Source of the DNA: an uncultured Enterorhabdus sp.
GTDB taxonomy: Bacteria > Actinomycetota > Coriobacteriia > Coriobacteriales > Eggerthellaceae
Length of the DNA: 64,000 nucleotides
Direction: 5' to 3'
Assembly: GCA_947645965.1 (NCBI GenBank)
Contig: CANSES010000001.1
Location: forward strand, 51,732-115,731
The notes beneath the pieces were generated by a model. It had not been told where the DNA came from. It worked only from the letters and a program-made list of their open reading frames with translations, and did not search any database. Shown one piece after another: positions 1 through 8,001 of the stretch. How positions within the stretch are numbered: the stretch's first letter is position 1; each line of letters starts with the position of its first letter. The position numbers and the translations under genes were made by a program.

Positions 1-175
1 CGCAGCCCTCGAAGGCCACGGTCTTGCCCGCCGAGCGGGCGCTCGCCAGGGCACGCACTTCGGCGGCTGGGAAGTCCACATCGTGCAGCACGCGCAAAAA
101 CTCCTGTCCCACCGCGCCCGTGGCCCCCGCCACGGCCACCACAGGGTTTGCCGGCATTTCTTTCGTCCAGGTCAT
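1..175 (-). CDS. asd: Aspartate-semialdehyde dehydrogenase, N-terminal part
   Basis: Only the first 58 codons lie in the window; the gene runs off the left edge. They contain the NADP-binding loop GATGAVGQEFL and the following ARSAGK segment typical of Asd, which reduces aspartyl phosphate to the semialdehyde for lysine, diaminopimelate, threonine and methionine synthesis. The ATG at 175 has AGAAAGAGAA just upstream; a second ATG at 157 is possible. lysC lies upstream on the same strand and supplies the substrate, so the two are probably co-transcribed across a 266-bp gap that holds strong secondary structure. Identity is secure from the N-terminus; the rest cannot be judged. Confidence 0.88.
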   Translation of the reverse strand, partial: MTWTKEMPANPVVAVAGATGAVGQEFLRVLHDVDFPAAEVRALASARSAGKTVAFEGC

Positions 176-230
176 AGCGATTCTCTTTCTCTCTCGGATC
201 GGATGGTGAAGTACGCGTTTCGGTGTTGCG

Positions 231-255
231 CGGGACGGCTGAAGCCGTCCCCTAC
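231..255 (-). repeat. GTAGGGG palindromic repeat, copy 1
   Basis: On the minus strand it reads GTAGGGGACGGCTTCAGCCG followed by TCCCG, a stem of GGGACGGCT and AGCCGTCCC around a two-base loop. It is identical over 25 bp to the copy at 20499-20523 inside the ABC-F gene. It lies between lysC and asd. A further small hairpin (GCGGG/CCCGC) follows at about 272-285. Confidence 0.75.
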
Positions 256-309
256 AAAATCTTTCAGCAAGGCGGGTCGTCCCGCAAAACCTTCAAGCGA
301 GGAAGTGCA

Positions 310-431
310 GGGTTCGGGCGCGGGGCGAGGGTCCGCGCGCAGGTTGCGCAGCGAACGCGATCAGCCCAGTGGGCTGTCGCGCCGAGCGAGCCATTGCTTG
401 AGCACGGCGCCCTCGCCCCGCGCCCGAACCC
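310..431. repeat. 122-bp stem-loop element with perfect 22-bp arms
   Basis: Bases 310-331 are the exact reverse complement of 410-431 (GGGTTCGGGCGCGGGGCGAG plus GG). The 78-bp interior has its own hairpin, CAGCCC-AGT-GGGCTG at 362-376, flanked by complementary GCGA/TCGC. The element begins 10 bp past the lysC stop, in the gap before asd. It could be a MITE-like insertion, an RNA processing or attenuation structure, or a terminator without a U tract. No coding sequence is seen. Confidence 0.8.
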
Positions 432-441
432 GGAAAAGCGC

Positions 442-1719
442 CTAACGGCCCTTCTTCATCTTGGCGGCGATCTCCTCGGCGGACAGCTGGGTCTCCACGA
501 ACAGGTCGTCGGAATCCAGGCCGAAGGCGGTGTGTAGGCACTGCACGGCCTGCACGGCCTGGGCCGCGTCCACGATCATGGACAGGCGGATCGGCGAGGT
601 GGAGATGGCCATGATGTTGATGTTGTTGTCGCCCAAAGTCTGGAACGTGCGCGATGCCACGCCCGGCGACGACTTCATGCCCGTGCCCACCAGGCTCACC
701 TTCGCGATGTCCTCGTCCACGATGAACTCGCGGGCGCCGATCTCGGGCACGATGCGCTCCATGGTCTCGATGGCCCGGGGCAGATCGGCCGCGGGGGTGG
801 TGTAGGAGATGTCGGTGAAGCCGGCCTCGGACACGTTCTGGATGATCATGTCCAGGTTCACGTTGTTCGCGGCAAGCGCCGAGAACACCTTGGCGGCCAC
901 GGACGGGGCATCGGGCACCCGGCGCACGGTCACCTTCACCTCGGACGTGTCGCTGGCGATGCCGGTGATGACGGCCTCCTCCATTTCGTATTCCTCCTTC
1001 ACGTAGGTTCCCTCCGCATCGGAAAAGGCGGAACGGGAATGGATGACCACTTTCCACTTGCGGGCGAACTCCACCGCGCGGCTCTGCAGCACGCCCGAGC
1101 CGGCGCTGGACAGCTCCAGCATGTCGTCGTAGCAGATGGAATCCAGCTTGCGCGCCCGCGGGGCGATGCGCGGGTCGGTGGTGTAGACGCCGTCCACGTC
1201 GGAGTAGATCTCGCACACGTCGGCGTTGATGCCCCAGGCGATGGCCACGGCCGTGGTGTCGGAGCCGCCGCGTCCCAGCGTGGTGATGTCGTCGTTGGCG
1301 TCGATGCCCTGGAAGCCCGCCACCACGGGGATGACCCCGGCGGCTAGGGCGTCCAAGATGCGCTCGTTGTGCACCTTCACGATTTTCGCCTTGTTGTGGG
1401 TGCCGTCGGTCTCGATGCCGGCCTGGCGCCCGGTGAAGCTCATGGCCTTGTAGCCCATGTTCTCGATGGCCATGGCCAAAAGGGTCATGGACACCTGCTC
1501 GCCGGTGGACAGCAGACGGTCGAGCTCGCGGGCCGGGGGCGCGGCGGTCACCGCGCTGGCAAGCCCCATCAGCTCGTCGGTGGTCTTGCCCATGGCCGAC
1601 ACCACCGTCACCACCTCGTTGCCCTGCTGACGCATCCGCACCAGCCGCTTCGCGACGTTCTTGATGCGCTCCGGCGAGGCAACGGATGTGCCGCCGAACT
1701 TCGCAACGATCAAAGCCAT
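442..1719 (-). CDS. lysC: Aspartate kinase
   Basis: 425 residues, the normal length. It phosphorylates aspartate, the first committed step to lysine/diaminopimelate, threonine and methionine. KFGGTSV at residues 8-14 is the kinase signature. The amino-acid kinase domain runs to about 240 and contains RGGSDTTAVAIAW. Two ACT domains follow (about 265-340 and 345-415), so feedback control by end-product amino acids is expected. The ATG at 1719 has AAAAGGAGAGGG upstream. asd follows downstream on the same strand. Confidence 0.97.
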   Translation of the reverse strand: MALIVAKFGGTSVASPERIKNVAKRLVRMRQQGNEVVTVVSAMGKTTDELMGLASAVTAAPPARELDRLLSTGEQVSMTLLAMAIENMGYKAMSFTGRQAGIETDGTHNKAKIVKVHNERILDALAAGVIPVVAGFQGIDANDDITTLGRGGSDTTAVAIAWGINADVCEIYSDVDGVYTTDPRIAPRARKLDSICYDDMLELSSAGSGVLQSRAVEFARKWKVVIHSRSAFSDAEGTYVKEEYEMEEAVITGIASDTSEVKVTVRRVPDAPSVAAKVFSALAANNVNLDMIIQNVSEAGFTDISYTTPAADLPRAIETMERIVPEIGAREFIVDEDIAKVSLVGTGMKSSPGVASRTFQTLGDNNINIMAISTSPIRLSMIVDAAQAVQAVQCLHTAFGLDSDDLFVETQLSAEEIAAKMKKGR

Positions 1720-1783
1720 GACGCCCTCTCCTTTTCAGAATGCGGGGAATCGCCTTCTCGGACCTTCCGGATAGACTTGAGCC

Positions 1784-1792
1784 ACTATACCA
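1784..1792 (-). promoter_or_regulatory. Possible extended -10 promoter for lysC
   Basis: On the minus strand this reads TGGTATAGT, an extended -10, in an AT-richer patch 65 bp upstream of the lysC ATG. No good -35 was seen. Confidence 0.4.
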
Positions 1793-1865
1793 AGAAATGG
1801 AAGGTACCGCCGCATATGTCGGTTTTCCGACGGTAGACGGGCGCGGGCCGCTGACGGACACGCCA

Positions 1866-1894
1866 TTGTCTATGATGAGTCCGTTGCGTAATAT
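1866..1894 (+). promoter_or_regulatory. Sigma-70 type promoter for the phospholipase C-like gene
   Basis: TTGTCT (1866-1871), a 17-bp spacer, then TAATAT (1889-1894). The predicted start of transcription is near 1901, about 60 bases before the ATG at 1962. Confidence 0.55.
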
Positions 1895-1961
1895 GGGCAC
1901 TTCGCTTTGGGCCGTCGAAGGCCCAGGGCATCCTGCCATCCATCTGTCGTGAGGAGCCTGT

Positions 1962-3014
1962 ATGCCGGCCATCATCGCCCATGACCTGTTCGCGAAGGAC
2001 GTCTACCACGAGGTATTCGAGTCGGTGGGCGGCTCGCGCGATGAGGCCGAGGCCTTCCTGCTGGGCAGCCAAGGGCCCGATCCGCTGTTCTTCGCGGCCG
2101 TCGATCCGCGCTTCGGCGCCTTCGGGCGGCTGGGTACCACCATCCACCAGACGCGCCCGACCGAGCTCATCTGCGCCCTGAAGGCCGCCGTGCCCCGGCT
2201 GCCCCTGCGCGAACGATCCCGGGCGCGGGCCTACGTGCTGGGCTTTCTCTGCCACTACGAGCTGGACCGCGCCGTGCATCCCCTCGTGTTTTTCCAGGTG
2301 AACGCCTTGTGCGCGGCGGGCGTGGAAGGGCTGGGGGCCGAAGACGCCAGCGAGGTGCACGCCGTGATCGAGACCGAGCTGGACGAGCTGGCGCTCACGG
2401 CCAAGCGCGGCGAGACCGTGGCCCAATTCAACCCGGCCACCGCCACCCTGAAGGGCAGTCCGGCGCTGCTTTCCACCCTGTCGCGCCTCTATACCTTGGC
2501 CGTGCGCGACGCCTATGGGCTCGCCATCCCCGACAGCCTGTTTTCCGCCGGCGTGCGGGCCGAGCGCGCCGCTTGGCGCGTGCTGTACTCGCCCAGCGGC
2601 TGGAAGCGCCAAGCGCTGGGCGCCGTCGAGCGCCTCGTGCGCCGCCACTCCCTGGCCGCGGCCTTAAGCCACCGCGCCGCCACGCGCACTAGCAGCTCCT
2701 TCGCCAACCTGGACCGACAGTCCTGGGAGAACCCCTTCACCGGCCAGGTGAGCACCGCGTCCTTCTGGGACCTCTATGAGCGTGCCCGCACCGCGGCCCT
2801 GGCGGCCATCGCCACCGTGGACGATGACGGCTTCTCCCGCGCCGACGCCGAGCGCCTCACCGGCGACCTGAACTTCTACGGTGAGCCGGTCGTCGCCCGC
2901 GTCATGGCCGTGGAGGACGTGGCCGCCCCCGCCGACGGCGGCGGCACCCGAGCCGACGCCGCAACCATCCCCGAAGACCCCTCCGCCACCGACCGCGCCT
3001 CCGATAAGCGCTAG
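1962..3014 (+). CDS. Zinc-dependent phospholipase C-family protein
   Basis: 350 residues. The first 130 residues match the Zn_dep_PLPC fold: an N-terminal His/Asp segment (IIAHDLFAKDV), GSQGPDPLFF, GTTIHQTRP, and FLCHYELDRAVHPLV with two histidines that would bind metal. There is no signal peptide, so unlike clostridial phospholipase C it is probably cytoplasmic, and the true substrate is unknown. The ATG at 1962 follows GAGGAG. The C-terminal 40 residues are low-complexity and charged. The TRIC-like gene follows after 12 bp, suggesting an operon. Confidence 0.72.
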   Translation: MPAIIAHDLFAKDVYHEVFESVGGSRDEAEAFLLGSQGPDPLFFAAVDPRFGAFGRLGTTIHQTRPTELICALKAAVPRLPLRERSRARAYVLGFLCHYELDRAVHPLVFFQVNALCAAGVEGLGAEDASEVHAVIETELDELALTAKRGETVAQFNPATATLKGSPALLSTLSRLYTLAVRDAYGLAIPDSLFSAGVRAERAAWRVLYSPSGWKRQALGAVERLVRRHSLAAALSHRAATRTSSSFANLDRQSWENPFTGQVSTASFWDLYERARTAALAAIATVDDDGFSRADAERLTGDLNFYGEPVVARVMAVEDVAAPADGGGTRADAATIPEDPSATDRASDKR

Positions 3015-3026
3015 AACGGCCGCACC

Positions 3027-4196
3027 ATGGTAGCCACTGCCTTAGAAACCGCCTTCACCCTGCCCTTCTGGTTCGAGTTGGCCGCCACCATCACCGGCGG
3101 CCTGTCCGGCGGCATGTCCGCCGTGCGCGCCCGCTACGACATCTTCGGCTGCGTGGCCATCGCGTGCATCACCGGCATGGGCGGCGGCATCATCCGCGAC
3201 ATCCTGCTGCAGAACTACGGCCTGTACGCCTTCCAGAGCCCCTGGTTCCTGCTGTCCTGCGCGCTTGCGGGCGTGGCGGTGTTCTACTTCGGCAAGCTGG
3301 CCACCTACCTCGATCCCATCGTGGATCTGCTCGACAACATCTCCGTGGCCCTGTGGGCCATCATCGGCGCCTCGAAGAGCCTGTCGGCCGGCCTCGGCAT
3401 CATCCCGTCGGTGGTGCTCGGCACCATCACCGCCATCGGCGGCGGCATCTCCCGCGACGTGCTCATGAACCGGCCGCCCGTGGCCTTCCAAACCGGGCCC
3501 ATCTACGGCTCGGCGGCGCTTATCGGCTGCATCGTGTACTGCCCGCTGAAGGCCAACGGCATCCTGCCCGACTCCGCCGGCGCCCTGTGCGCGGCCCTCA
3601 TCATGGGCCTGCGCTACCTGTCGCTCATCATGGGATGGCGCACCAAGCCGCCCCGCGACTATTCCGACCGCGTCGTGGAAAGCGTGGTGCGGCCGGCTCG
3701 GTTCATCGCCCGCAAGGTGCACGTGCCCGTGGGCAAGACCGCCCGAGAACGCGAGCGCAACCATAGCCGCATGGAGCGCTTCAAGCGGGGCGGCAAGCGG
3801 CTCTACGACCGTTTGAGCGGCCGTTGGATGGACGAGACCGGCGAGGCCGACGAGCCCACCATCCTCATGGACAAGATCGAGGTGCCCCTGGCGGCCGACG
3901 CCCCGGAGACGGCCGGCGAGCCCGATCCCTCCGACCGCCTGTTCGTCGACCGCGACGAACTGTACCGCATCATCGGCCTGGAGCCCGAGCCGCGCCCCGA
4001 GCGCACCATGGACCCCTTCGAGCCCCAGACCCCCGAGCCGCGCAAGCCCTGCCACAACCCCCGCGAACTCAAGAAGAAGCGCGGCGCGAAGCGGGCCGCA
4101 TCGGAGAAGGACGCGATCAGCACCGAGGGAGGCGAGCCCGCGCCCTCCGATCCGCCGGCGACGGATGAAAGCCCCGAGCCGCAGACGAATCCCTAA
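3027..4196 (+). CDS. TRIC cation channel / UPF0126 family membrane protein with long charged tail
   Basis: 389 residues. The first ~205 hold two homologous three-helix UPF0126 domains with the paired glycine motifs GMGGGIIRDILL and GGGISRDVLMNRPP, as in the YicG/TRIC family of small cation channels; some members are described as glycine transporters. Residues ~210-389 form a hydrophilic tail with basic (KRGGKRLYDR) and then acidic/proline-rich stretches, absent from ordinary family members of about 200-210 residues. It sits 12 bp after the phospholipase C-like gene. Family is secure; the transported ion and role of the tail are unknown. Confidence 0.85.
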   Translation: MVATALETAFTLPFWFELAATITGGLSGGMSAVRARYDIFGCVAIACITGMGGGIIRDILLQNYGLYAFQSPWFLLSCALAGVAVFYFGKLATYLDPIVDLLDNISVALWAIIGASKSLSAGLGIIPSVVLGTITAIGGGISRDVLMNRPPVAFQTGPIYGSAALIGCIVYCPLKANGILPDSAGALCAALIMGLRYLSLIMGWRTKPPRDYSDRVVESVVRPARFIARKVHVPVGKTARERERNHSRMERFKRGGKRLYDRLSGRWMDETGEADEPTILMDKIEVPLAADAPETAGEPDPSDRLFVDRDELYRIIGLEPEPRPERTMDPFEPQTPEPRKPCHNPRELKKKRGAKRAASEKDAISTEGGEPAPSDPPATDESPEPQTNP

Positions 4197-4200
4197 ATGC

Positions 4201-4238
4201 CAAGCGGGGAACGAGCTTCAAGGCTCGTCCCCCGCTTG
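4201..4238. terminator. Bidirectional hairpin between convergent genes
   Basis: CAAGCGGGG-ACGAGC pairs with GCTCGT-CCCCCGCTTG around a short loop. It lies between the TRIC-family gene (+) and the DUF47 gene (-). No strong T run. Confidence 0.6.
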
Positions 4239-4286
4239 CTTGCAGCGATCCGGGGCGCCGTTTGAGCCCCCGAACCTCGCCGCTGG

Positions 4287-4916
4287 CTACATGTTCTTCA
4301 GCAGGATGGTGCTCATCAGGTCGGCCGTGTGCTCACAGGCATCGCAGCAGCTCTCCATGAAGGCGTACAGGCGCGACCACTTCATCACGTGCATGGGATC
4401 GTCCGCGTGATTCACGTGCAGGCTGCGAATCACCTCCACGTACAGCGCGTCGGCCTCTTCCTCGTAGTTGCTCACGTCGATGACCAGCTGCTTGAACGAC
4501 TTCGACTTCTTGAAGTTGCGGAAGTCCTCCATGGCGGCATCCACGGCCTTGCACGACTTGCGGATGAGCGTCGCGAAGCGCTTGGCATCCTCGGGAATCT
4601 CGTGCACGTCGAACATGTACAGGTACTGCAGCACATCCTCGATCTCATCCAGGATGGTGTCGAGGGCCTGGGCAAGCGCCACGATGTCCTCGCGATCGAA
4701 GGGGGGCATGAAGTCGCCGCCGACATGCTTGTAGATGTCGTGGTTGATCATGTCGCCCCCGTGCTCCAGCTCGTGGGCCTCGTCGAGCACGGCGCGCAGC
4801 GCCGAGGCGTCGGTGAAGTCCTCCATCGCGCGGATGAGGACGCTTGCCTCCTGCACCGCCAAATCGGACAGCTCTTCGTACGCATGGAAGTAATCGTACT
4901 TGTGCTTCTTCGCCAC
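4287..4916 (-). CDS. DUF47 (PhoU-like) phosphate transport accessory protein
   Basis: 209 residues, all-helical, matching the DUF47/TIGR00153 family, which resembles PhoU and is commonly encoded beside PiT transporters. Metal-ligand-like segments seen are HELEHGGDMINHDI, DTILDEIEDVLQ and EEEADALY. The family is thought to modulate the partner transporter. Start is GTG at 4916 behind AAAAGGAG. It begins 18 bp after the PiT gene ends, so the pair is co-transcribed. Confidence 0.9.
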   Translation of the reverse strand: MAKKHKYDYFHAYEELSDLAVQEASVLIRAMEDFTDASALRAVLDEAHELEHGGDMINHDIYKHVGGDFMPPFDREDIVALAQALDTILDEIEDVLQYLYMFDVHEIPEDAKRFATLIRKSCKAVDAAMEDFRNFKKSKSFKQLVIDVSNYEEEADALYVEVIRSLHVNHADDPMHVMKWSRLYAFMESCCDACEHTADLMSTILLKNM

Positions 4917-4934
4917 TGGGAACTCCTTTTCGCT

Positions 4935-5990
4935 TTACAGAATGCAGAGGAACAATTTCGCGCAGATGAATCCGAGGATGCCGCAGCCAGGGAAGGTGAG
5001 CACCCAGGTTTTCACCATGTCGATGGCGATGGACCACTTCACACCCTTGGGGTTCTTGGCCGCCCCCACGCCCATAATGGCCGTGGTGTTGGTGTGCGTG
5101 GTAGAAACGGGCAGGCCGCCGAAGGTGGCCAGAAACAGGCTGGCGAAGGTGGACAGGCTGGCGGCGAAACCCTGGAACGACTCCAGCTTCACCATATCCA
5201 TGCCCACGGACTTGATGATGCGCTCGCCGCCCACGGCCGTGCCGATGCCCATGTTCAGCGCGCAGAACACCATGAGCCACAGCGGCAGGGCCACATCCGA
5301 CAGGTCCATGCCCATGCCGGCAGTCATCATGATGGCCAGCATGAAGATGGACATGAACTTCTGGCCGTCCTGGGCCCCGTGCATGAACGCCACGCCGGCG
5401 CCCGAGCAGATCTGAGCCCATTTGAAGAACGAGTTGGCCCGCTGGCGGTTCACGTTGCGAAACATCCGCCCGATCACCCTGTAGTTGAGCCAGCCCAGAC
5501 CGAAGCCGAGCAGAGTTGACAGCAGGATGCCGTAGATCACCTTCATCCACTCGGCGCCGTTGATGGCGTCGAAGCTGCCCTGCACGGCGATGGCCGCACC
5601 GGTCAGGCCCGCGATGAGCGAGTGGGACTGCGAGGTGGGAATGCCGAACCACCAGGCCGCCACCCCCCACACGATGATGGCCACCATGGCCGCCATCAGC
5701 GCCGTGAGCGCCTGGTGGGAGTCGCCGCCGAAGTTCACCATGGAAAAGACGGTATGGGCCACGGCCGTGGAAACGAGCGACACGAGCAGAAGGCCCAGGA
5801 AGTTGAAGACAGCCGCCATGATGATGGCGTGGCGGGGCTTCATGGCGCGGGTGGAGACCGCTGTGGCAATGGCGTTGGGGGCGTCGGTGGCGCCGTTTAC
5901 CACGATGACGCCGATGTTGAGCAGCGTTACCACCAGCAGGATGGGGTTCTGCACAAGCTCAGAGAGGAAAAAAGTCCACTCGATGGTCAC
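4935..5990 (-). CDS. pit: PiT-family inorganic phosphate transporter
   Basis: 351 residues, multi-spanning. The duplicated PiT signatures are visible: GATDAPNAIATAVSTRAM near residue 33 and GGLPVSTTHTNTTAIMGVG near 290; GIPTSQSHSLIAGLTGAAIA near 115 is the other half. It imports phosphate (or metal phosphate) with a cation. Start is GTG at 5990 with GGAAGGA upstream. The DUF47 partner follows. A 17-bp palindrome at 6032-6048 lies 42 bp upstream of the start. Confidence 0.93.
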   Translation of the reverse strand: MTIEWTFFLSELVQNPILLVVTLLNIGVIVVNGATDAPNAIATAVSTRAMKPRHAIIMAAVFNFLGLLLVSLVSTAVAHTVFSMVNFGGDSHQALTALMAAMVAIIVWGVAAWWFGIPTSQSHSLIAGLTGAAIAVQGSFDAINGAEWMKVIYGILLSTLLGFGLGWLNYRVIGRMFRNVNRQRANSFFKWAQICSGAGVAFMHGAQDGQKFMSIFMLAIMMTAGMGMDLSDVALPLWLMVFCALNMGIGTAVGGERIIKSVGMDMVKLESFQGFAASLSTFASLFLATFGGLPVSTTHTNTTAIMGVGAAKNPKGVKWSIAIDMVKTWVLTFPGCGILGFICAKLFLCIL

Positions 5991-6031
5991 GGAGTTCCTT
6001 CCAACGGTCGGTTTCGCGCCAAAAAGCGCAA

Positions 6032-6048
6032 CAGGTAGAGTCTACCTG
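6032..6048. promoter_or_regulatory. 17-bp palindrome upstream of the phosphate transporter
   Basis: CAGGTAGA-G-TCTACCTG is a perfect inverted repeat 42-58 bp upstream of the PiT GTG start. It does not resemble a Pho box. A second inverted repeat follows at about 6075-6107 (GCGTAT...ATACGC). Confidence 0.45.
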
Positions 6049-6129
6049 AAGACGCCCCGTCAGCAACACAGACTAGCGTATTTTTTTCGCAGACCGCGAA
6101 AGATACGCCCCGCCCCGCGAGCGGCCTTG

Positions 6130-6154
6130 CGGGCGGGCTGAAGCCCGCCCCTAC
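6130..6154 (-). repeat. GTAGGGG palindromic repeat, copy 2
   Basis: Minus strand GTAGGGGCGGGCTTCAGCCC then GCCCG. It lies between the PiT gene and LuxR A, 42 bp from copy 3, which points the other way. Confidence 0.75.
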
Positions 6155-6196
6155 GGAAAGGCCCCAACGAGGGACCGCCCCACCGGAGTCGCCTCT

Positions 6197-6220
6197 GTAG
6201 GGGCGGCCTTCAGGCCGCCC
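6197..6220 (+). repeat. GTAGGGG palindromic repeat, copy 3
   Basis: GTAGGGGCGGCCTTCAGGCC then GCCC. It is followed by two truncated minus-strand beginnings (CCGCCCCTA at 6222-6230 and CCGCCCCTAC at 6248-6256). The second supplies the TAG stop of LuxR A. These hairpins may serve as its terminator. Confidence 0.72.
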
Positions 6221-6252
6221 TCCGCCCCTATGGAAGCACGCGTCCTCCGCCC

Positions 6253-7794
6253 CTACGAGGGTTGCTCCTCCTCGGCTTCGCGGTCGATGAGCAACAGCAG
6301 CTCGGCCTGGGAGTGCACCCCCAGCTTCCCGTACAGATTCCGCATGTGGGTCTTCACGGTGGACTGGCTGACCACCAGCTTCTCGGCAATGTAGGGCGCG
6401 CGGTAGTTCTGGACCAGCAGGAACAGCACGTCGCGCTCCCGCGGCGTCAGCTCGAAGCGGTCCCCCACCGCGGCGCACAGACGGTCGATGGCCGGCCGCA
6501 CGGGCGCGCCCACCGGCGTCGGCGCCCCGGCCGCGGCCGCCCCGATGCCAGATGCCCCCACGGCCTCCGAAGCGCTCGCCGACCCCGGAGCCCCGGCCCC
6601 CGGCACACCCGCGGCGGCGCCCTCACCTGCTCCACGAGAAGCGGCCGCACTCGCATGCTGGTGCACGTACAGCAGAGCGAGCACGCTGGCCACGGCGAAC
6701 ACCACCAGCACCGTCACCACGGCCAGGGCCGCATAGGCCGATGCGGGCAGCAGGGCGTGCAGCCCCGAGAACAGGGCCCGAGCCGCGATGAGAAAGGCGA
6801 ACGACCCGTACAGCGGGGTCGAGGACACCAATCTCCCTTCCCGCGACGGGAACAAAAACGGCGCCATCAGCACGTAGAACAGCACGACCTTATAGGTAGA
6901 GTCCACGATGAGGAAGTGCAGCGCCCACAGGTCGTCGGCCAGAGAGGCCGTGTAGAAGGCCATGAACGTCACCGGCACCACGACCAGGTCGAACACGAGC
7001 ACGAAGCTGCGGTTCCACGCGAAGCGCAGGATCAGCCCGATGGCCACGGCCCCGATGATAATGGCCGCCCCGATGGCCGCCTGGATGTCGGTGGAGGCCA
7101 CGGACTGCTGTTGCAGCTGCATCCAGGAATGCTGGGTGGAAATCGTCGTGGCGCGGCACAGCAGCGGCAGCGCCACCAGCCCCACGGCCACCACCCGCTC
7201 CCGCGCGGTGCCCAACGTAAACGTCGGCAGCGCCGGGGCGGTCACGGCCGGGCAGCGATCGGGACGGAAGGCGGCCAGCGCGACCCCCGCCGCCACGGGC
7301 AACAGCCCCAGGAACCCGTCGACCACCACCTGGGGCACGAAGGCCAGCGCCAGCGTGGCCACACCCGACGCAAAGCAGCTCACGGCAATGACGCAAGCGG
7401 CCCGCCAGGCCCCCAGGCCAATAAGGCGCTCGCCCCACAGCACGACAAGCAGGCCGGTGCTGATGCGGTAGACGATGCGAATCTGCACCATCACGGCATC
7501 GCTGAACCCAGCGCCCCACATCAACAGCCAGGTAGACAAAGCCGCCACCACGGCCACGCTCGCGCGCACTGCGCCCCAAGCCGCCAGATGGCGCCTCCGG
7601 CGCGCTAGCACGATGCCCGCCGCACCGATGAGGATGGCCTCACATATATAGGGTACGGGCGCGAACATCGAGAAGCTCACGGGATGTCCCACGGGCATGC
7701 GCTGGATTTCCAACACCATAAGGGCACAGGCCACGCCGATGACGGCGCAGAGCGTACCTTGTAAAGACGCTTTGAGCGAGCGTGGTGAATTCAT
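6253..7794 (-). CDS. Membrane-anchored LuxR-type regulator (pair A)
   Basis: 513 residues from the ATG at 7794, which has AGGGGAGGG upstream (a GTG at 7815 would add 7 residues). Residues ~15-380 form about ten to twelve hydrophobic segments. An Ala/Gly/Pro-rich linker leads to a C-terminal LuxR/GerE helix-turn-helix: LTPRERDVLFLLVQNY, then VVSQSTVKTHMRNLYGKL. The membrane part probably senses a ligand and the HTH binds DNA. It is divergent from flavoreductase A, with the palindromes at 7834-7886 between them. The stop codon lies in a GTAGGGG repeat fragment. Architecture is clear; the ligand is unknown. Confidence 0.85.
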   Translation of the reverse strand: MNSPRSLKASLQGTLCAVIGVACALMVLEIQRMPVGHPVSFSMFAPVPYICEAILIGAAGIVLARRRRHLAAWGAVRASVAVVAALSTWLLMWGAGFSDAVMVQIRIVYRISTGLLVVLWGERLIGLGAWRAACVIAVSCFASGVATLALAFVPQVVVDGFLGLLPVAAGVALAAFRPDRCPAVTAPALPTFTLGTARERVVAVGLVALPLLCRATTISTQHSWMQLQQQSVASTDIQAAIGAAIIIGAVAIGLILRFAWNRSFVLVFDLVVVPVTFMAFYTASLADDLWALHFLIVDSTYKVVLFYVLMAPFLFPSREGRLVSSTPLYGSFAFLIAARALFSGLHALLPASAYAALAVVTVLVVFAVASVLALLYVHQHASAAASRGAGEGAAAGVPGAGAPGSASASEAVGASGIGAAAAGAPTPVGAPVRPAIDRLCAAVGDRFELTPRERDVLFLLVQNYRAPYIAEKLVVSQSTVKTHMRNLYGKLGVHSQAELLLLIDREAEEEQPS

Positions 7795-7833
7795 CAATGT
7801 CCCTCCCCTTTTCACTGCACCGTTATATCAGAA

Positions 7834-7886
7834 AAACGGTATGAACGTGGTTCTCACCTCCAATTTCATACCGTTTGTGGGAGGTG
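7834..7886. promoter_or_regulatory. Interleaved inverted repeats, candidate operator of pair A
   Basis: AAACGGTATGAA (7834-7845) is the exact reverse complement of TTCATACCGTTT (7865-7876), 19 bp apart. Overlapping it, CACCTCC (7855-7861) pairs with GGAGGTG (7880-7886). The repeats lie between divergent LuxR A and flavoreductase A. Two 12-bp half-sites about three helical turns apart fit a dimeric or looping regulator. Confidence 0.6.
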
Positions 7887-8001
7887 CGCGACCGCCCGAC
7901 CGAGTAGGGTAGTTGCCACGGGCCGCGCCCCAAGGCTCCTTCCGCAGCTGGGCGCGGCCCGTCACACGACCGAAGTACAACGTACGAAAGGAGAGGGAGT
8001 C

